Of a stretch of 64,000 bases of DNA, positions 60,278 through 64,000 are shown piece after piece. Source of the DNA: Pseudomonas solani. Its GTDB lineage: Bacteria; Pseudomonadota; Gammaproteobacteria; Pseudomonadales; Pseudomonadaceae. Where the stretch lies: positions 6,010,501 to 6,074,500 of the forward strand of contig NZ_AP023081.1 of NCBI RefSeq assembly GCF_026072635.1, given 5' to 3'. A program made the position numbers and the translations under genes. The notes beneath the pieces are model-generated. The model saw only the letters and a list, made by a program, of their open reading frames with translations, was not told the DNA's origin and ran no database searches. Each line of letters starts with the position of its first letter. Within the stretch, counting starts at the first letter, position 1.

Positions 60278-61792
60278 TCAGTGGGCGTGGTCGGCCGAGC
60301 CCTTGCCCAGCTCCGACTTGAGGATGAAGCTGCCCTCGGCGGCCACGGCGGTGCCGGCGGCCAGGCCTTCGGTCACCTCGACGAAGCCGTCGCTGCGGGT
60401 GCCGAGGCTGACGGGCTGCGCGACGAAGCCTTGCGCTACCTGCACGAACACGCTGGGGCGCTCCTCGATGCTTTGCACCGCCTGCTCCGGCACGGTGACG
60501 CCGGCCTGGCTGGAGGCGATCGCCAACTCGATGCTGACGAACAGCCCCGGGCGCCAGGCGCCTTCCGGGTTCTTCAGCACCGCCCGCGCGGTAGCGGTGC
60601 GGGTCTGCTCGCCCAGCAGGTTGCCGATATAGGCCACCTGCCCGAGCACCTCGCTGCCCAGCTCCGGCGAGATAACCTTCACCGCGCGCCCCACCCGGGC
60701 CTCGCCCAGGTCCTTGGGCGAGAGGCTGAAGGTGGCCCACACCTGGCTGAGGTCGGACAGGGTGAAGGCGTTGCTCGCCTCGCTCACTACCTCGCCGGGC
60801 ACCAGGTGCTTCTCCACCACCGTGCCGGCGAAGGGCGCGCGCAGCTCGTAGCGGTTGCCCTGGGCCTGTTGCCCGGCGCCGCCCACCGCAGCCAGCTTCT
60901 GCCGGGCGTTGGCGACGGCGATCTCGGCTTCCTGCAGGGCCTGCCGCGCCTGGAGGAAGTCCTGCTCGGCGGAGATGCCCTCCTTCCACAGCTGCTGCTC
61001 GCGCTGGTGGGTGGTGCGGGCCAGCTCGGCGCGGCGCTCGGCGGCGGCCAGTTCGCTGCGCTGCTCAGACAGCTGCGGGCTGGCGATCACCGCCAGCAGC
61101 TGGCCCTTCTCCACCTGCTGTCCGAGGTTCACCGCCACGCTCTCCACCACCCCTGCCGTGCGCGGCACCAGGTGGGCGGTGCGGTCCTCGTCGAAGCGGA
61201 TCTCCCCCGGCAGCTTCACCCGCGTATCCAGGCTGCGGGCCTGCGCGGTGGCCAGGCGGATGCCGGCAGCGGTCATCTGCTCGGCGCTCAGGGCCAGCAG
61301 GCCTTCCTCCTTGGTGTACTCGAAACGCGCGGTGCGGCCCTCACGCTCGACCTCCAGCGTGGCGCTGAAGAAATGCGGCTCGGCGATGCCCGTCGGGCTG
61401 ACGAAGGCGCCGTCACGGGGAGAGAAGGCCAGTACCTGGGTCTCCCCCGAGGCGCGCCGCACGCTCATCGACACCCGGCTTTGCCCATCGGCGGCGATGC
61501 GGCTGCCGGCACGGGACAGGTAGACGGACATGGGCACGCGGCCGTCGGCGCTTTCCGGCGCCACCAGTTCGACATCGAGGTCGTCGGCGCGGAACAGCTC
61601 GCCGCCGTTGGGGCCGCGCGCGGCAGGTTTCGCTTCGCCGTGGCCGTCCTCGTCGTCGTGCCCCGCCTCGTCGTGGCCAGCATGCGCCTTGGCGCCCTCC
61701 CCGGCCGCACCACCGGGCATGAATGCAACCGCGCCGGCAACCACGCCGATACCCGTTGCGAAGGCGATCGCCAGGGCCAATTTCCTGCTCAT
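60278..61792 (-). CDS. czcB: RND efflux periplasmic adaptor (membrane fusion protein) CzcB
   Basis: A 504-residue adaptor with an N-terminal signal anchor. A His/Asp-rich stretch follows at once (HAGHDEAGHDDEDGHGE), likely to bind Zn, Co or Cd. Then come a beta-barrel/lipoyl core (VPRTAGVVESVAVNLGQQVEKGQLL), a helical hairpin (LARTTHQREQQLWKEG) and a C-terminal barrel. It links the CzcA pump to the CzcC channel across the periplasm. Confidence 0.92.
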   Translation of the reverse strand: MSRKLALAIAFATGIGVVAGAVAFMPGGAAGEGAKAHAGHDEAGHDDEDGHGEAKPAARGPNGGELFRADDLDVELVAPESADGRVPMSVYLSRAGSRIAADGQSRVSMSVRRASGETQVLAFSPRDGAFVSPTGIAEPHFFSATLEVEREGRTARFEYTKEEGLLALSAEQMTAAGIRLATAQARSLDTRVKLPGEIRFDEDRTAHLVPRTAGVVESVAVNLGQQVEKGQLLAVIASPQLSEQRSELAAAERRAELARTTHQREQQLWKEGISAEQDFLQARQALQEAEIAVANARQKLAAVGGAGQQAQGNRYELRAPFAGTVVEKHLVPGEVVSEASNAFTLSDLSQVWATFSLSPKDLGEARVGRAVKVISPELGSEVLGQVAYIGNLLGEQTRTATARAVLKNPEGAWRPGLFVSIELAIASSQAGVTVPEQAVQSIEERPSVFVQVAQGFVAQPVSLGTRSDGFVEVTEGLAAGTAVAAEGSFILKSELGKGSADHAH

Positions 61793-61859
61793 AGGTACTC
61801 CCGAAACTCAAAAGACAGGGCCCGCGCCGAGGGGCGCGGGTGATGGATGGGCCGGGCCC

Positions 61860-63125
61860 TCAGGCGCCGGGGCCGCCAAGGGCGGTGACGTCGCCGTAGA
61901 TGCGCTCCAGGCGCACCCAGGCTTCGGTGGCCGAGGCCAGTGCCTGCACGTAGCCGCTGCGTGCCTGGATCAGCGTGCGCTGGGCGTCCAGCACATCGAG
62001 GAAGGCCAACTTGCCCATCTCGAAGCCGCGGCTGGTGCTGTCCACCGCGCTGCTGGCGGCGGGCAGGATGGTGGCGCTGAAGGCTTCCACCTCGGCGCTC
62101 GCCGCCTGCCATTGCTCCAGGGCTTCGCGCACCTCGCCACGCAGGCGCCATTCGACGGCGCGACGCTGGTCCCGCGCCTGGTCGGCACGGCGGGCCGCCG
62201 CCAGGACGTTGCCCTGGTTGCGGTTGAACAAGGGGATGGGCATGGACAGCCCCACCACGTTCACCCGCTCGCGGTCCTCGGCGCTGTACTGGCTGCCGAG
62301 GCTGACGCTGAGGTCGGGGATGCGCTGGGCCTTCTCCAGCTCGAAGGCGGCGTCCTGCTGGTCGATGCCCATCTGCGCCAGGCGCAGCTCGGCACTCTCG
62401 GCCAACGCGCCCAGCAGGCGGGCGCCAGGCGGGATGTCCGGCAGCGCGGCGGCGTCGCCGGCCAGGGCCACCGGCGCGGCGACGTCAGCGCCCAGCACCC
62501 GCTGCAACTGGGTGGTCGCACGGGCCTGCTCCTGCAGGGCACGGCGCAGCTCCAGGGCGATCTCGGCGCGCTGCACCTGGGCCCGGGTGAGTTCGATGGG
62601 CGACACCTTGCCGGCCTTGACCCGGCCCTCGGCGATGACCACGCCGCGCCCCGCCAGCGCCTGGGACTGCTCGGCCAACCCGACCCGCACCTGCGCCTGC
62701 AACAGGCCCTGGAAGGCCTGGATGACCTCAGCCCGCAGCGCATTGCGGCTGCGCTCCAGCTCAAGCCCGGCGGCATCGATGCCCCGCTCGGCGAGCGTCG
62801 TCCTCGCGCCCCGCTTGCCGCCCAGCTCGATGGGCTGGGTGATCTGCACGGTGGTGGTACGGGTGGCGCTGCGGGTGTCTTCCTGCTCCCAGGAAAGCTC
62901 CGGGTTGGGCAGCAGCGCCGCCTGCTGGCGCTCGCCCTCGGCGATGCCCAGGGCCCAGCCCGCCGCCGCGAGCTCGGGGTTGTTGCGCTGCGCCTGCTCC
63001 AGCGCATCGGCCAGGGTCAAGGCGGTGGGGGCGGCAAATGCCTGCCCCAGGGAAAGGCCCAGGCCGAGGGTGCACGCCAGGGCGCAGCGCCGGAAACCGG
63101 CCGGTAATTGATCGATGACAGACAC
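61860..63125 (-). CDS. czcC: Outer-membrane efflux channel CzcC (TolC family)
   Basis: A 421-residue TolC-like protein. The GTG at 63125-63123 has GGAG six bases upstream and gives a signal peptide ending in GQAFAAPT; a GTG at 63137 is also open but has poor spacing. Two OEP repeats are visible: ALTLADALEQAQRNNPELAAAG with its helical hairpin, then RIPDLSVSLGSQYS and NRNQGNVLAAARRADQARDQRRAVEWRLRGEV. It opens the czcCBA operon and provides the exit duct. It is divergent from the response regulator at 63576. Confidence 0.9.
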   Translation of the reverse strand: MSVIDQLPAGFRRCALACTLGLGLSLGQAFAAPTALTLADALEQAQRNNPELAAAGWALGIAEGERQQAALLPNPELSWEQEDTRSATRTTTVQITQPIELGGKRGARTTLAERGIDAAGLELERSRNALRAEVIQAFQGLLQAQVRVGLAEQSQALAGRGVVIAEGRVKAGKVSPIELTRAQVQRAEIALELRRALQEQARATTQLQRVLGADVAAPVALAGDAAALPDIPPGARLLGALAESAELRLAQMGIDQQDAAFELEKAQRIPDLSVSLGSQYSAEDRERVNVVGLSMPIPLFNRNQGNVLAAARRADQARDQRRAVEWRLRGEVREALEQWQAASAEVEAFSATILPAASSAVDSTSRGFEMGKLAFLDVLDAQRTLIQARSGYVQALASATEAWVRLERIYGDVTALGGPGA

Positions 63126-63575
63126 AGGTCGCTCCACTCCAAAGACCCAGAACAGGCACCGGCCACCCGAGGGGTGGATGAATGCCGGATACGCAATGGA
63201 GGGGCAATCTAGTGGGCAGGCCTTATCGTCAAGGTGACTGCAAAATTACAAATATGTAATCAACCGGCATTTAACAAAGTGCCTGTATTAACATGCGCCG
63301 GCCGAGTGATTGACCGTTGAACTTCGTCATGACTCGTAACAAATAACCGCGCAACTTTTCGGCCCCCGCGACTGACGATCCAGCGCCACCCAGCCGACAA
63401 GTGCGACCGCTTGCCGCACCCGTGCCAGCCGCATCAGGCGGGGCTTGACCCTGCAGCAACTACAGCCTTTAGCCTCCGCGAAACAACAACGAAGCGGCCT
63501 CTATCCGCTCGCGATGAATTCATACAAGCCGCGCGCTTGAATCAATTGAACCTCGAACTTCCAGGTAACTTGAAC
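63126..63575. promoter_or_regulatory. Divergent promoter region of czcCBA and the response regulator
   Basis: A non-coding region of about 450 bases. At 63245-63260, ATTACA-AATA-TGTAAT is a perfect 16-base palindrome, close to the TTACA...TGTAA type of site bound by CzcR/CopR-family regulators. It lies about 120 bases from czcC and 315 bases from the regulator gene, in an AT-rich patch. No other clear motif was found in the rest of the interval. Confidence 0.55.
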
Positions 63576-64000
63576 ATGCGAATCCTGATTATCGAGGACG
63601 AGCCTAAAACTGCCGATTACTTGCACCAGGGCCTCAGTGAAAGTGGCTATGTAACCGACCGTGCCGCCACCGGTATCGATGGCCTTCACCTGGTCCGCCA
63701 GCACGCCTATGACCTGGTGATACTGGATGTGAACCTGCCCGAGATCGACGGCTGGGGCGTGCTGGAAAACATCCGCCGCACCAGCAACACCCGGGTGATG
63801 ATGCTCACCGCCCGGGGCCGCCTGGCGGACAAGGTGCGGGGCCTGGACCTGGGCGCCGACGACTACCTGGTCAAGCCCTTCGAATTCCCCGAACTGCTGG
63901 CGCGGGTGCGCTCGCTGCTGCGCCGCACCGAGCAGGTGCCCATCCCCGACGTGCTCAAGGTCTCCGACCTGGAGCTGGACCCGGGCCGCCACCGGGCCTT
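63576..64000 (+). CDS. czcR: OmpR/PhoB-family response regulator, CzcR-like, 5' part (runs off right edge)
   Basis: The receiver domain is complete: acidic pocket IIEDEPKTADYL, phospho-acceptor Asp in LVILDVNLPEIDGW, Thr in VMMLTARG and Lys in YLVKPFEFPELLARV. The DNA-binding domain has just begun (VLKVSDLELDPGRHRA). The EDEPKTADYLHQGLSESGY opening is typical of CzcR/CopR/IrlR regulators for metals. It is divergent from czcCBA, as in other pseudomonads, and a sensor kinase gene is expected beyond 64000. Symbol given from context and similarity. Confidence 0.88.
   Translation, partial: MRILIIEDEPKTADYLHQGLSESGYVTDRAATGIDGLHLVRQHAYDLVILDVNLPEIDGWGVLENIRRTSNTRVMMLTARGRLADKVRGLDLGADDYLVKPFEFPELLARVRSLLRRTEQVPIPDVLKVSDLELDPGRHRA

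Noticed and set aside
1..64000. Prophage, transposon or integrative element
   Set aside because: No integrase, transposase, tRNA attachment site or phage structural genes were found. Repeats are short and non-coding.

Overview
The window is a high-GC stretch of a Pseudomonas chromosome. Three things point there: an MvaT/MvaU-type H-NS analogue, a DUF5064 gene, and the pseudomonad gene sets antABC, sfnG-msuE, selD-selU and czcCBA. The species is not determined. There are no rRNA or tRNA genes, no transposases or integrases, and no CRISPR array. Genes are dense, with short leaders and many ATGA or GTGA overlaps.

Layout. 1-8.5 kb: partial LysR gene, RidA-like protein, MscS channel, EamA exporter with a divergent LysR regulator, 7TM diguanylate cyclase, small zinc-ribbon protein, repeats, and a GlxA-type AraC regulator. 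8.6-17 kb: metallo-beta-lactamase-fold hydrolase, serine hydrolase, AraC regulator, GNAT, CHAD protein, second EamA exporter, three small conserved proteins, and MvaU. 16.3-23.6 kb: a TetR regulator divergent from a lipid-oxidation cluster (dienoyl-CoA isomerase-like crotonase, CrtI/RetSat-like flavoprotein, FAD/2Fe-2S reductase, acyl-CoA ligase, ABHD hydrolase). Similar AATCTT-type inverted repeats precede both the crotonase and the flavoprotein. 23.7-31.8 kb: one tightly packed operon that reads as a vitamin salvage system, most probably for thiamine (NMT1/THI5-like protein, APH-type kinase, rhodanese, TonB receptor, e(P4)-type phosphatase, PnuC/PnuT transporter, GntR-UTRA regulator, HAD phosphatase). 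A TGGTATATACCA palindrome lies just upstream, and no TPP riboswitch was seen.

31.8-39.2 kb: amino-acid permease, Lrp regulator, then AraC regulator, antABC (anthranilate to catechol) and a kynurenine-formamidase-like hydrolase that could supply anthranilate. 39-42.3 kb: SBP_bac_3-like protein, PhyH dioxygenase, and a CSLREA beta-helix protein. 42.3-47.8 kb: a selenium locus, with selD-selU divergent from a four-gene PhnCDE-like ABC transporter that is likely for selenium oxyanions. 48-52.3 kb: AraC regulator divergent from a XylA-like reductase and an AlkB/XylM-like membrane hydroxylase, then a LysE exporter. 52.3-57.1 kb: repeat-rich intervals, two proteins of unknown function, and the dimethylsulfone enzymes SfnG and MsuE. 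57.1-64 kb: CzcCBA heavy-metal efflux divergent from a response regulator that runs off the right edge.

Sequence quality. Six genes between 0.8 and 34.1 kb appear broken by seven single-base indels, several in short G/C runs. None was seen further right. This looks more like uncorrected sequencing error than gene decay, so these products should be read as probably intact in the organism.
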